NCBI RefSeq assembly: GCF_008710145.1
Contig: NZ_VYKL01000005.1
Span: 62,001 to 126,000 of the forward strand
Direction of reading: 5' to 3'
Source of the DNA: Niallia endozanthoxylica
Lineage (GTDB): Bacteria > Bacillota > Bacilli > Bacillales > Cytobacillaceae
Length of the DNA stretch: 64,000 nt
Part shown: positions 45,968 through 55,435 of the stretch, in pieces
Layout of the letters: the number at the start of each line of letters is the position of its first letter
Position numbering within the stretch: position 1 is the first letter of the stretch
The notes under the pieces: generated by a model
What the model saw: the letters and a program-made list of their open reading frames with translations, nothing else
The model's database searches: none
Told to the model about the DNA's origin: nothing
Program-made: the position numbers and the translations under genes

Positions 45968-46279
45968 TTATACAATAATATAAACTTTGTCATCAGAAAC
46001 TTCTAAAGGATAAACGTTTACCTGACCAGTATCAGGTGCTTGAACCTGTCCATCCTTAAGCGAGATTTTCCAGTCATATATAGGGCAGAATACATATTCT
46101 CCACTTACTAAACCGTCTGAGAGCGTACCGCCCTTTGGATGCGGACTGCGGTTTTCAATCGCACGCACATCACCATTTGTTAGTTTAAAAAGAACAATTT
46201 CCTTTCCAGCAATTGAGAATACCTGACCTATTCTTTCTGGAAGAGTGGAATAATTTGCTAGTTCAATTTTATTCGTCAT
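45968..46279 (-). CDS. nirD: Nitrite reductase small subunit NirD
   Basis: A 103-residue Rieske-fold protein. The cluster ligands are not complete: N-R-S-P-H replaces the usual C-x-H and C-P-I-Y-D-W replaces C-x2-H. This is normal for NirD, which lacks a cluster. Partner of NirB, 52 bp downstream of it. Confidence 0.9.
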   Translation of the reverse strand: MTNKIELANYSTLPERIGQVFSIAGKEIVLFKLTNGDVRAIENRSPHPKGGTLSDGLVSGEYVFCPIYDWKISLKDGQVQAPDTGQVNVYPLEVSDDKVYIIV

Positions 46280-46331
46280 AGTCTTTTGTCCACCTTATTA
46301 CTTATATTTTGTCATTCTTTCACTTCGATTA

Positions 46332-48755
46332 TTATCTTACCGGAACAGCCACTTCCTGCTTTGAGTAATACTTGTCTAAAATTTCTTTGCTTTGAATCGC
46401 TTCTTGCCATGGTTCAATATATCGTTGGAGTGTTTTATCCATACGCTCATTTAATGCTTTTCGTGTGTCTCCATCAGCCAGCACTTCTTTGATATGGTCC
46501 AGCCCTACACGTTCAAGCCATTTAGATGTACGCTCTAAGTACTCTGCCGTTTCGCGATAGTATTGCAGGTAAGCACCAGTAAGTTCCATTACTTCTGCTT
46601 CCGTCTCCACCTTGCCTAGTAAATCACCAGCACGAAGGTCCGTTCCTCCATTACCGCCGACATATATTTCCCATCCGCCGTCAACGCCGACAAAGCCGAT
46701 ATCTTTAATTCCTGCTTCTGCACAGTTACGTGGACAACCGGATACACCCATTTTCACCTTATGCGGTGTGTCCAAGCGTTCGAACTTCTTCTCCAATTCA
46801 ATACCTAGTCCCATTGAATCCTGTGTACCATAACGGCAGAATTTCGCACCAACACATGTTTTGACTGTTCTAAGTGTTTTACCGTATGCATATCCTGAAG
46901 GCATTCCAAGGTCTGCCCAAATATTTGGAAGGTCTTCCTTCTTCACTCCAAATAAACCAATTCGCTGACCGCCTGTTAATTTTACTAGCGGCACATCATA
47001 CTTTTCTGCTGCTTCAGCAATTGTTTTCAAATCCTTCGCACTTGTGACACCGCCATACATTCTTGGAACGACAGTATACGTGCCATCTTTTTGAATATTA
47101 GCATGCATCTTCTCATTAACAAGACGAGAATCACGATCATCCTGATGATTTTCAATATTTATCATTCCAAGATAATAGTTAATGGCCGGACGGCATTTGG
47201 AGCAGCCTTCGTCATTTCTCCAGCCTAGAACATTCATTACTTCTTTGACGCTTGTTAAGCCTTTTTCTTTGATTTCAGCCACTACTTCATCTCTGCTTAA
47301 ATGTGTACAGCCGCAAATGCCGGCTTTCTTCGCAGATTTATCATAATTATCACCAAGCGTATAAGCTAAAATATCAGAAATAAGCGACTTACAGCGCCCG
47401 CAGGAACGGCCTGCATTTGTACAGCTTCCCACTTCTTCCACTGTTGTTAGGCCATTCGCTTGAATGGCATTGACAATCGTACCCTTTGAAACGCCATTAC
47501 AGCCACAGACAAGATCATCATCAGCCATTGTCGCTACATCGTTGGATGCATGCCCTTCACAGCCTGAGGACAGAATAGAAACACTTGTTAAGCCGCTGAT
47601 ATCTTCTTTTTTATTCAGCATACGGAATAATCGGGTGCTGTCCTTTGTATCACCATAAAGAACGACACCTGCGATATGATTATCCCGAATTAATACTTTT
47701 TTGTACACGCCGTCAAATTCATTATGGACTTTAATTGCCTTTGTTGAGTCGTCATCCATAATTTCACCAGCTGAAAATAAATCAACGCCAGCTACCTTTA
47801 ATTGTGTGCCAACAACAGAACCTTGGTATGGCTCAGGCATTTTCCCTGCCAAGAATTCGGCCAGTACCTTTCCTTGTTCATATAATGGTGCAACTAATCC
47901 GTAGACGATTTCACGATGCTCAGCACATTCTCCTACTGCATACACATTTGCCACACTTGTTTCCATAAAATCATTTACCATGATTCCGCGGTTAACCCTT
48001 ATCCCACTTTCTTTTGCGAGACTAACGTTTGGTTTAATCCCGACCGCCATGACAACCAGGTCTGCTGATACAGTCGTGCCATCCTGAAAGCGAAGTCCTG
48101 TTACTCGTTCATCACCAAGTATTTCAGCTGTTGCTTTTTCCATTAGGAAATTCATGCCTTGTGCTTCCAGCTCTTTTTCAAGCATCTTTGAAGCAACAGG
48201 ATCTAGCTGTCTTTCCATTAAATAGGGCATTAAATGAACAACATCCACTTCCATGCCAAGATTTAATAAGCCGCGAGCTGCTTCAAGACCCAATAATCCT
48301 CCGCCAATAACAACAGCTTTCTTATGTATTTTGGCTGTTTCAATCATTGTTTCGCAATCCTTAATATCACGGAAACCAGTAACACCTAATTTTTCTGCAC
48401 CAGGGATTGGCAATATAAATGAGTTTGAACCAGTAGCAATAATTAATTCATCATAATGACTTACCCGCCCTTGATCTGAAACTACTTGTTTATTTACTGT
48501 ATCTATTTTCACAACTTCTTCATTGGTATAAAGCGTAATGCCGTTGTCACTATACCAGTTCCAATCATTCATAATAATATCATTAATGGTTGTATCACCT
48601 TGAAGAACAGTAGATAATTGAATCCGGTTATAATTCGGATGAGGTTCTTTCCCAAATACAGTTATTTCATACGTATTTGGAGCTAGTTTTAGAAGCTCCT
48701 CTAATGTTCTAATTCCTGCCATACCGTTACCAATCATCACTAATTTCTTATTCAT
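46332..48755 (-). CDS. nirB: NADH-dependent nitrite reductase large subunit NirB
   Basis: An 807-residue enzyme reducing nitrite to ammonium. FAD/NAD domains (about 1-300, G-N-G-M-A-G, V-I-G-G-G-L-L-G-L-E-A), a BFD-type [2Fe-2S] motif region (C-G-C-N-G-V, C-G-R-C; a second C-x-C-T set near residue 480) and the sirohaem/[4Fe-4S] ligands V-G-A-K-F-C-R-Y-G and G-C-P-R-N-C-A. AGGAGG precedes the ATG. An FNR-type class II promoter lies upstream. Confidence 0.94.
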   Translation of the reverse strand: MNKKLVMIGNGMAGIRTLEELLKLAPNTYEITVFGKEPHPNYNRIQLSTVLQGDTTINDIIMNDWNWYSDNGITLYTNEEVVKIDTVNKQVVSDQGRVSHYDELIIATGSNSFILPIPGAEKLGVTGFRDIKDCETMIETAKIHKKAVVIGGGLLGLEAARGLLNLGMEVDVVHLMPYLMERQLDPVASKMLEKELEAQGMNFLMEKATAEILGDERVTGLRFQDGTTVSADLVVMAVGIKPNVSLAKESGIRVNRGIMVNDFMETSVANVYAVGECAEHREIVYGLVAPLYEQGKVLAEFLAGKMPEPYQGSVVGTQLKVAGVDLFSAGEIMDDDSTKAIKVHNEFDGVYKKVLIRDNHIAGVVLYGDTKDSTRLFRMLNKKEDISGLTSVSILSSGCEGHASNDVATMADDDLVCGCNGVSKGTIVNAIQANGLTTVEEVGSCTNAGRSCGRCKSLISDILAYTLGDNYDKSAKKAGICGCTHLSRDEVVAEIKEKGLTSVKEVMNVLGWRNDEGCSKCRPAINYYLGMINIENHQDDRDSRLVNEKMHANIQKDGTYTVVPRMYGGVTSAKDLKTIAEAAEKYDVPLVKLTGGQRIGLFGVKKEDLPNIWADLGMPSGYAYGKTLRTVKTCVGAKFCRYGTQDSMGLGIELEKKFERLDTPHKVKMGVSGCPRNCAEAGIKDIGFVGVDGGWEIYVGGNGGTDLRAGDLLGKVETEAEVMELTGAYLQYYRETAEYLERTSKWLERVGLDHIKEVLADGDTRKALNERMDKTLQRYIEPWQEAIQSKEILDKYYSKQEVAVPVR

Positions 48756-48812
48756 TGTTACAACCTCCTATTTAATTTGCTCACTTAATCACAATATTTT
48801 CTTTATGTTTAT

Positions 48813-48818
48813 ATATTA
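48813..48818 (-). promoter_or_regulatory. -10 element of nirB
   Basis: TAATAT on the minus strand. Its inferred start point near 48806 places the FNR-type box centre at about -41.5 to -42.5. Confidence 0.5.
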
Positions 48819-48840
48819 ATGGTTTTCTCCTTAAAAAATT

Positions 48841-48856
48841 TGTGAGGTTCGTCACA
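48841..48856. promoter_or_regulatory. FNR/CRP-type operator of nirB
   Basis: TGTGAGGTTCGTCACA is a perfect TGTGA-N6-TCACA palindrome. Its distance to the -10 fits class II activation, as expected for anaerobic FNR control in Bacillus. Confidence 0.7.
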
Positions 48857-49047
48857 CTTTTCTACATTTGTTCACATGTTCACAAATATGCCAAATTGTA
48901 TTCAAAAATGAGACATAATCTATAGAAAATTTCAATGGATTTTAATTAGTAGGCTATATTAACGAATCATGTTGATAAGATTTTTGAACCATCCGTGAGA
49001 AATAAACATAGCCAATGAATAAAAAAGACTGCCCTAATGGCAGCCCT

Positions 49048-49680
49048 TTATTTAACAAGAGAATGTTTAAACGCATAGATGACAGCTTGTGTCCGGTCCT
49101 GTACTTGAAGTTTGCTGAGAATATTACTTACATGGGTCTTGACAGTTTTTAAAGCGATAAAAAGCTCGTCTGCAATTTCTTGGTTACTTTTCCCTTCCGT
49201 CATGAGGAGAAGAATTTCCATTTCCCTGCTTGTTAAATCCTCATGAGGTTCATAGTGATTTTTCTGCCGCATTTTCATCATCATTTTCCCGGTTACTTCT
49301 GGTTCTAGAATGGATTGACCACTGTATGTAGAGCGGACAGCATTAGCAATCTCACTTGCTTTAGATGTTTTCAGCATATAGCTTGTAGCACCTGCTTCAA
49401 GGGCAGGATAAACCTTTTCGTCATCTAAAAAACTTGTAACAATAATAACTTTCGCTTCCGGCCATTTGGCAATAATCTGCCTTGTTGCCTCTATTCCGTC
49501 CATTTCCTTCATCACTAAATCCATTAAGATAATATCCGGTTTAAGAGAGAGTGCCAGTTCAATCGCTGTTTTTCCATTATCCGCTTCCCCAACCACTTCC
49601 ATATCAGGCTGGGCAGCCAAATAGGATGAAACTCCAATCCTTACCATTTCATGATCATCCACAAACAATACTCTAATCAT
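49048..49680 (-). CDS. liaR: Response regulator LiaR
   Basis: A 210-residue NarL-family regulator. Receiver acidic pocket F-V-D-D-H, phosphoacceptor Asp in I-I-L-M-D-L, Lys in L-K-T-S-K; C-terminal LuxR-type HTH ([19 protein letters not shown]). The ATG at 49680 overlaps the liaS stop by a few bases. Responds with LiaS to cell-wall antibiotics. Confidence 0.92.
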   Translation of the reverse strand: MIRVLFVDDHEMVRIGVSSYLAAQPDMEVVGEADNGKTAIELALSLKPDIILMDLVMKEMDGIEATRQIIAKWPEAKVIIVTSFLDDEKVYPALEAGATSYMLKTSKASEIANAVRSTYSGQSILEPEVTGKMMMKMRQKNHYEPHEDLTSREMEILLLMTEGKSNQEIADELFIALKTVKTHVSNILSKLQVQDRTQAVIYAFKHSLVK

Positions 49681-50713
49681 TATCCTCACCTTCAATTACA
49701 GGAATTTTGACTTCAAGTCGAGTCCCTTTCTGTTTTAACGAGACGATTTTTAAATTGCCTCCAATTTCAACAGCCCGGTCATGCATATTCTGCAAACCGT
49801 AGGAGCCAGCCTTGTCTTCATCAATATCGAACCCAATACCATCATCAGACACTCTTAAAATAATAAATCCATCTCTTCGAATCAGCAGTACCTCAAGGCC
49901 ACTGGCTTTTGCATGGCGAAGCGTATTGGAAACGGATTCTTGTAAAATTCGAAATAAGTGGTCCTCAACACCCTTTTCTACTGTAAAATCTTCTATTTTC
50001 CATTTTATGTTCATACTCACTTTTTGAGTTAATTCAATAAGTAGTTCTTCTATTCCTTCCTGAAGCGATTTTCCTTTTAATGCCACAGGACGTAAATGCA
50101 GAAGCAAAGCCCTCATCTCGAGCTGTGATTGATGAATCATTTCCTCTACTATTTTCAGCTGCTTTGTTTCACGGTCATCCTCGTTTGTCTTTCCTTCATT
50201 AATGGCAGACATCAGCATCGAAGCGCCAAACAGCTGCTGGCTGACCGAATCATGCAATTCACGGGCAAGGCGGTTGCGTTCCTGAGAAATAATTTCTTGA
50301 ATTCGGCTTTCCTGCTCTTCTGCAGCCTCAGTTGCTAACCTTTGTGATACTTTTGCCTGTTCGGCCATTTGTTTTTGAATTTTACTCATCCGCTTTGTTA
50401 TGGATGCTAATTCAGCTGAAGATGCAGAACGTTCCTTTTCTAATGGTCTTCCTTCCTCAATCAGATGGAGCTTTTCATCAATAGACTGCAGCTGCTTTTT
50501 CCAAAAAAGCCCTGAAAAAGTACCAAATACAATACCAATCACCATGCTGACGCTTGGAACAAATAATATATAGGGAATATCCAAGACTTCTTTTTCCCAA
50601 AGATCACTTAAGTTTAATAGTGGAAAAACAGTAAAGGTTTCACCCGCCACAAAGATAAAAATCAATAAGGACAGGCATGTACCGATGAGAACATGTCGTA
50701 AAATGATACTCAT
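49673..50713 (-). CDS. liaS: Sensor kinase LiaS
   Basis: A 346-residue membrane kinase. Two helices near the N-terminus (about 7-28 and 48-70), coiled coil, HisKA_3 box [10 protein letters not shown] and HATPase (G-I-G-F-D-I, G-L-Q-N-M). The ATG overlaps the liaF stop by 4 bp. Confidence 0.92.
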   Translation of the reverse strand: MSIILRHVLIGTCLSLLIFIFVAGETFTVFPLLNLSDLWEKEVLDIPYILFVPSVSMVIGIVFGTFSGLFWKKQLQSIDEKLHLIEEGRPLEKERSASSAELASITKRMSKIQKQMAEQAKVSQRLATEAAEEQESRIQEIISQERNRLARELHDSVSQQLFGASMLMSAINEGKTNEDDRETKQLKIVEEMIHQSQLEMRALLLHLRPVALKGKSLQEGIEELLIELTQKVSMNIKWKIEDFTVEKGVEDHLFRILQESVSNTLRHAKASGLEVLLIRRDGFIILRVSDDGIGFDIDEDKAGSYGLQNMHDRAVEIGGNLKIVSLKQKGTRLEVKIPVIEGEDND

Positions 50714-51450
50714 ACACGTTTCACCTCAATATCACCAATCATCATTGAAGTGAAGATTTTCACCTTCTGGTCTGTTTGTTCATAATTACCCGTTTCCACT
50801 TTTATTAAACGATTAATTAAAGAGGTTTCGTAGAAATCTAAAATCCTCGCTGATCCAAAAAGAACCGAATGTTGAATACTTACCTCTACATCATATGGAA
50901 TGAGAACCGTTACTTTCCCCATAATGTTTCGGATAAAGATGATGGACTCGCCTTTAGGCAAAACCGTATTGCTTAGATCAATCAAACTATCACCCACACC
51001 ACACTGTATATTCACGTCATGCCATTCATACACATGATCAGGTGTTTGTTGATGGCCAAATAAGCGGTTTTGAAAGAGCGTCTGTTCCTTTATAATCGTT
51101 TGACCATGAAAGCCGGCATCTTCATTTTGTTCATGAATCATCGGAATGATTGTGTTCAGCTTCTGCTTTCGATTCGCATACTGAAAAATAAGAAAACAAA
51201 GCAGTGCGAGCAGGAAAAACTTAACGGCCATCATATTAATGACATTCACAAAAAGCAGAAAAATTCCTGCCCAAAAAAGAAGTGTACCGGTCTTTTTCGG
51301 CGTCCTTTTTCTCCCGATATACACCATTCCTATCGCAACAATAAGGGAGAAAATTAAACCACGGTTAAAGAAAAATACATCTAATAAAACAAAAAAGGCA
51401 CCAATTAAGACAATCCAGCTGAGATAGTCACTTTTTAATTTTTGCAGCAA
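50710..51450 (-). CDS. liaF: LiaF, negative regulator of LiaRS
   Basis: A 246-residue membrane protein with several N-terminal helices and a C-terminal cytosolic beta-domain (G-E-S-I-I-F-I-R-N-I-M-G-K-V-T-V-L-I-P). It keeps LiaS off. The TTG at 51450, 8 nt after GGGAGG, gives the B. subtilis length (about 241). Confidence 0.9.
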   Translation of the reverse strand: MLQKLKSDYLSWIVLIGAFFVLLDVFFFNRGLIFSLIVAIGMVYIGRKRTPKKTGTLLFWAGIFLLFVNVINMMAVKFFLLALLCFLIFQYANRKQKLNTIIPMIHEQNEDAGFHGQTIIKEQTLFQNRLFGHQQTPDHVYEWHDVNIQCGVGDSLIDLSNTVLPKGESIIFIRNIMGKVTVLIPYDVEVSIQHSVLFGSARILDFYETSLINRLIKVETGNYEQTDQKVKIFTSMMIGDIEVKRV

Positions 51451-51492
51451 ACCGTATTCCTCCCTTCTTGTTATGATAGGAAAAATGAAATG

Positions 51493-51602
51493 TGGAGGCG
51501 ACTGTCCAGGGACGACAGGCATAAGACAAGCACTGACAGAAGGCGCTCTTTGCCTTCCGAAGTGATTGGCTTATGATCCGAGTCCCTAGGAGCCGCAACT
51601 AG
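51493..51602. repeat. Structured intergenic element between liaH and liaF
   Basis: Nested pairing: AGGGAC/GTCCCT (51508/51582), CATAAG/CTTATG (51520/51570), CACT/AGTG (51531/51561), GAAGGC/GCCTTC (51539/51552), with G-rich flanks GGAGGCGACT and AGGAGCCGC. Non-coding. It probably belongs to a Bacillus intergenic repeat or structured RNA family. Confidence 0.6.
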
Positions 51603-51661
51603 ACAAATAGAAAAGCGAAGAACGCTTTTCATAAAATCTTTAAATGAGCCATTCTATTCCT

Positions 51662-51689
51662 AAAAAGGCGCAGAAGCCTGCGCCTTTTT
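51662..51689 (-). terminator. Terminator after liaH
   Basis: AAAAAGGCGCAG and CTGCGCCTTTTT around AAGC. It partly separates the inducible liaIH transcript from liaFSR. Confidence 0.85.
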
Positions 51690-51705
51690 AGCATAACAGT
51701 TTCCA

Positions 51706-52368
51706 TTATGAAATTGAACTTGTTTCTTCTTTATCTAGCTTCAATGCCTGATTTTGCTTTTCTAATTGAGCAATTCTTTCATCGATTGTGTTTTGATAGT
51801 ACGAACGATTCACATCTTGCTCTAAGCGATCAAGGTATGTTTCGATTTCCTGAAAACGAGAATAGGAGTTAGTAGAATACGCTTGATTATCAAGAACCTG
51901 ATTCATTTTGTGCTGGGCACGCGTTACATTTTCCCTTCCCATTAATTCTAGACGGCGGATATTCATATCCTTAAGCTTGTGCTTCATTAGCTCATATTTT
52001 TGCTCTAAGTCTGAAAGCTGAGTATTTGCTTGAACCATCAAGTCATGTATGCGGGCTGCACGCTCCTCAAAATGCTGCTGTTCATTGGAAGCAAATTGGT
52101 ATAATTCCATTTCACCTGCCTGGGAAGCAACTTCTGCTTGATGTTTACGTTTAGATGCCATCTCAGCGGCATGTTGATATTCACGGTTAAATTCGTCTTT
52201 TAAGCGATACTGTCTTTCCAAAAGCTTACGGACCTTTTCAGTTTCCTGCTCACATTGACGTAAATAATGATTTAACAACGCGATTGGATTTTTTTGCTCC
52301 TTATGATCAATCGCTTCATGTAAATCTGCCATAATCGTATTTTTAAAACGGGTAAATAAATTTGCCAT
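51706..52368 (-). CDS. liaH: Phage-shock-type protein LiaH (PspA/IM30 family)
   Basis: A 220-residue, almost entirely coiled-coil protein. R-F-K-N-T-I-M-A-D-L-H and L-L-N-H-Y-L-R-Q-C match LiaH. It forms large rings that protect the membrane under cell-wall stress. Confidence 0.92.
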   Translation of the reverse strand: MANLFTRFKNTIMADLHEAIDHKEQKNPIALLNHYLRQCEQETEKVRKLLERQYRLKDEFNREYQHAAEMASKRKHQAEVASQAGEMELYQFASNEQQHFEERAARIHDLMVQANTQLSDLEQKYELMKHKLKDMNIRRLELMGRENVTRAQHKMNQVLDNQAYSTNSYSRFQEIETYLDRLEQDVNRSYYQNTIDERIAQLEKQNQALKLDKEETSSIS

Positions 52369-52453
52369 TTTTTATTCTCTCCTTTAATTATAGTTGTTTT
52401 ACAATTGGATAGGAATGGATACTGTCTGATTAAAGCATCAGAGTCTGTTTTGT

Positions 52454-52798
52454 TTAATATTTATTTAACTGTGACCATTGCTTTTCGAAATTGACAAATG
52501 GGTCATCACTTTCTTCAATGATGTCTTTTGGTTTATTCCAATTTTTATATACAACGTATAGCACATATGCAGCTGCAATTCCTAGAATAGCAGGGACATT
52601 TGAGGCTGATGCCATTAAAGCAACGAATCCAAGAATACCCCAGCCAATTTTCATTAAGATAGAATCTGTTTTTAAAAATTGTTTGACGACAAAGTAGAAA
52701 ATCGCTAAACTAATCACCAACCCTACCATCGGTCCAATATTATGCAGTAACACAATTGCTGCGATACCTCCAGCTAAAAGCAACCCAAATTTTTTCAT
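52454..52798 (-). CDS. liaI: LiaI-like membrane protein
   Basis: A 114-residue protein with a Gly/Ala-rich hydrophobic N-terminal half (three or four helices) and a hydrophilic tail. In B. subtilis LiaI anchors LiaH to the membrane. The ATG at 52798 has GGAGG about 9 nt upstream. Confidence 0.75.
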   Translation of the reverse strand: MKKFGLLLAGGIAAIVLLHNIGPMVGLVISLAIFYFVVKQFLKTDSILMKIGWGILGFVALMASASNVPAILGIAAAYVLYVVYKNWNKPKDIIEESDDPFVNFEKQWSQLNKY

Positions 52799-52846
52799 GT
52801 TTTGTTGCCTCCTTTCTTGATTACATCTTACCTTTTTCACGAACTT

Positions 52847-52875
52847 CCTATAACGAACTCGAAATGTATTTTCAA
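52847..52875 (-). promoter_or_regulatory. Promoter of liaIH
   Basis: TTGAAA (52875-52870), 17 bp, TATAGG (52852-52847) on the minus strand. Confidence 0.5.
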
Positions 52876-52877
52876 GT

Positions 52878-52907
52878 AGGTCTTGAGGCTGAGACGAGTT
52901 CAGACCT
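52878..52907. promoter_or_regulatory. Candidate LiaR operator
   Basis: AGGTCT and AGACCT flank an imperfect inner palindrome CTGAG-ACG-AGTTCAG. It ends two bases before the -35 of the liaIH promoter, the right place for an activator such as LiaR. Confidence 0.5.
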
Positions 52908-52920
52908 TTTTCGAATAGAA

Positions 52921-52946
52921 AAAAACTAAGGATTTCTCCTTAGTTT
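52921..52946 (-). terminator. Terminator of the transsulfuration gene
   Basis: AAACTAAGGA and TCCTTAGTTT around TTTC. Confidence 0.75.
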
Positions 52947-52969
52947 CAAGTGACAAATTTATGTGTTTA

Positions 52970-54100
52970 TTAAGCTTTTCCCAATGCCTGTGTAAATATA
53001 TTAATAATATCATCAGCCGCTTCAATTCCAACAGAGATACGGACGAGTCCCATCGTTATCCCCAGTTCTTCCTGCGCTTCCTTTGGCAACGCCCTGTGTG
53101 AAGTGGTTAAAGGATGAGTGACAATGGTTTGAACCCCTGCCAACGTTGGCGCAATTTTTACCCATGATAACCCGCGGAAAAATTCATTAATGTCAACCGT
53201 TTCCTGAAGTTCAATCGTAACGATGGCACCAAACCCATTTTCCCCGTGCTCAAAGGGATAATAGACATGCTTTACTAATGAATGACTGCGAAGCGCTTCA
53301 GCTAACTTTTTTGCGTTGGAAGACTGCTCCTTCATCCTAAGTGCTAACGTTTTAATGCCTCTGCATGTCAGCCAAGCTTCAAAAGGACTGAGATTTGTAC
53401 CGAGATTAGCAACCTTAGCCGCAGCTTTTTCAATTAACGCTGCATTTCCAACCAATACACCCGCAGTTACATCACTATGTCCACCTATATATTTTGTTGC
53501 ACTGTGTACAACTAAATCAATACCTTTCGTATATGGCTTGCAATGATATGGGGTAGCAAAGGTATTATCGACTAACGTTGTCAAACCATATTTCTTTGCT
53601 AATCCTACAACAGCATCAATATCCTCCACCCTTAACATCGGGTTCGTAATCGATTCTGTATAAAGCAGCTTTGTGTTATCTTGAATGGCCGCTTCTACTT
53701 TCTTCACATCTGAAAAAGGCACAACAGTTACTTCAACACCTAAATCTGCTAATTCTCCTGAGATTAAATGAAAGCTTCCGCCGTAAAGATCATCTGCAGC
53801 CACAATATGATCGCCGTTTTTAACAACAGCCAACACCCCTGCAAGTATGGCCGATAAGCCGGAAGATGAGGCAATTCCAGCCTGCGCCTCCTCTAATCTG
53901 GCAACGGCTTCACCTAGCTCATCAGTATTCGGATTACTTACACGAGAATACAAGTAATTCCCATTCCCCTGGTAGTAACCCTCTAGCTCATCCAAATCAT
54001 TAAAGGTAAAAGCTGACGTTTGGTAGATTGGCGTAATTTTACTCTTAATGTTTCGATTTTGTTTCTTTATTGGATGTAAGATTTTCGTTTCAAACTTCAC
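52970..54100 (-). CDS. Cys/Met metabolism PLP enzyme (cystathionine gamma-synthase/lyase family)
   Basis: A 376-residue PLP enzyme. The PLP Lys is in S-A-T-K-Y-I-G-G-H-S-D; Y-S-R-V-S-N-P and D-N-T-F-A-T-P are family motifs. Synthase, gamma-lyase and beta-lyase activities cannot be told apart by motif. No S-box riboswitch was seen in the 140 bp upstream. Single gene. Confidence 0.88.
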   Translation of the reverse strand: MKFETKILHPIKKQNRNIKSKITPIYQTSAFTFNDLDELEGYYQGNGNYLYSRVSNPNTDELGEAVARLEEAQAGIASSSGLSAILAGVLAVVKNGDHIVAADDLYGGSFHLISGELADLGVEVTVVPFSDVKKVEAAIQDNTKLLYTESITNPMLRVEDIDAVVGLAKKYGLTTLVDNTFATPYHCKPYTKGIDLVVHSATKYIGGHSDVTAGVLVGNAALIEKAAAKVANLGTNLSPFEAWLTCRGIKTLALRMKEQSSNAKKLAEALRSHSLVKHVYYPFEHGENGFGAIVTIELQETVDINEFFRGLSWVKIAPTLAGVQTIVTHPLTTSHRALPKEAQEELGITMGLVRISVGIEAADDIINIFTQALGKA

Positions 54101-54205
54101 GATTTCGACTACCTTCCTATTGTAAAATCATTCTCTTTTATCTGATCTTTATTTATTCTATCACTAATTTAAAGAAGGTTCTTCCTTGACTCTAACATTC
54201 AGATT

Positions 54206-54233
54206 AAAAACGAGTGTCTCATTTGACACCCCT
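54206..54233 (-). terminator. Terminator of the germination operon
   Basis: GGGTGTC and GACACTC around AAATGA followed by TTTTT on the minus strand. Confidence 0.6.
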
Positions 54234-54241
54234 AACACTAA

Positions 54242-55435
54242 TTATTCATTCCTTAATAAAGGCCCTTTTGATACCAAGCCTGATCTTCTGATTTTAATAT
54301 CTATTTCTACGTCTATTTGAGCATTTTGAAAAGCTTCATCCCAATTATTCTTATATGCTTTAAACTTTTTGGGATTTTGCCGTTCTACCACTTCACCGAA
54401 CCCGAAGATATCTACCCCGTACTCCTCTTGTACTTGCTGAATCGTTTTACTGATTCGTTCTTTTATGTAGTCTGCTGCTAATTTTTCATATTTCAAGTAT
54501 GTGCCTAATTCATTTAACGGATAATTACATTGATTTCCATTCATATATCCTTCTGCTCTTATACGAAGTTTAATATGGGGGCGCCCTTTTTGAATGTCCC
54601 CCTTTATCTTTGTATGTGAATGTATTAACCTCATTGCTATATAATTATCTTTTTCACATGGAATACTGACAATTGTTGTTTTAATTCTATTTTGCAGCCA
54701 TAAGTAATCTCTCGTTTCTTCAACTGGAAGAGTACCGACAAGTTTTTCATCTCGAAACATGGCGAGTGAATCAATTTCAACAATGGCATCGAGCTCTGAT
54801 TTTTTTAGATTATCCACAGTTGCTCCTTTTTTAGGATCTCCGTGTATTCGAACAGCCGCCATAACAGGCTGGCGTCCCGCTGATGTATAAGCATTAATAA
54901 AATCGGCTAAACGGATATCCGGATCCAATCCCCAAAGCCTTGCCCCAGTTTTTAGCTGTTTCGTTAATTTTAAAGAAGAGGATTTTTGAATCGTATACAG
55001 AACCTTTAGTACTTCTGCTGCCTTGCCTTCATCTACCATTATAAAATTAAAATCATCCCTGATTTCCCTAGTACGATCAAGAAAATCTATAAAATCTAAC
55101 ATTCCTTTCTCTGCAATGGCTTTACTAATCACAACTGTTTTCATGTGGGAATAAATCACAATCTTCGAAAAACCAATGTTCATTTTATGTGCAACTTCTG
55201 CCAATGTGTTTCCTTCTAATGAGAAAATAACAGTCGGTGCATTCCCGCCTGCAGTTTGTTCATTTAATTCTGCCGGATTAATCGCTTCTACTGTAACTAC
55301 ATATTTGTCATCTTCTCCTATATCAATAGCCATCCCAACTGCCAGTGATATATCTGCAAGCTCTTTTTGATCCCAGCAGCCTGTTAGTAACAGCATATTT
55401 ATTATTAGTACAATATATAGGGCCTTTGTTTTCAT
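54242..55435 (-). CDS. Germinant receptor C subunit, lipoprotein (Ger(x)C family)
   Basis: A 397-residue lipoprotein. The lipobox is L-L-T-G-C-W-D-Q-K-E, the usual GerC start. The mature protein is anchored in the spore inner membrane. Its ATG overlaps the A-subunit stop by 4 bp. Which germinant it serves is not known. Confidence 0.92.
   Translation of the reverse strand: MKTKALYIVLIINMLLLTGCWDQKELADISLAVGMAIDIGEDDKYVVTVEAINPAELNEQTAGGNAPTVIFSLEGNTLAEVAHKMNIGFSKIVIYSHMKTVVISKAIAEKGMLDFIDFLDRTREIRDDFNFIMVDEGKAAEVLKVLYTIQKSSSLKLTKQLKTGARLWGLDPDIRLADFINAYTSAGRQPVMAAVRIHGDPKKGATVDNLKKSELDAIVEIDSLAMFRDEKLVGTLPVEETRDYLWLQNRIKTTIVSIPCEKDNYIAMRLIHSHTKIKGDIQKGRPHIKLRIRAEGYMNGNQCNYPLNELGTYLKYEKLAADYIKERISKTIQQVQEEYGVDIFGFGEVVERQNPKKFKAYKNNWDEAFQNAQIDVEIDIKIRRSGLVSKGPLLRNE

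Noticed and set aside
48868-48885. Rex operator at nirB
   Set aside because: Only the right half matches TTGTGAA-N4-TTCACAA; the left half is TTGTTCA. Mentioned only as a half-palindrome.
54101-54241. Possible S-box (SAM) riboswitch before the transsulfuration enzyme
   Set aside because: The 140 bp upstream shows none of the conserved S-box core and no anti-terminator/terminator pair.
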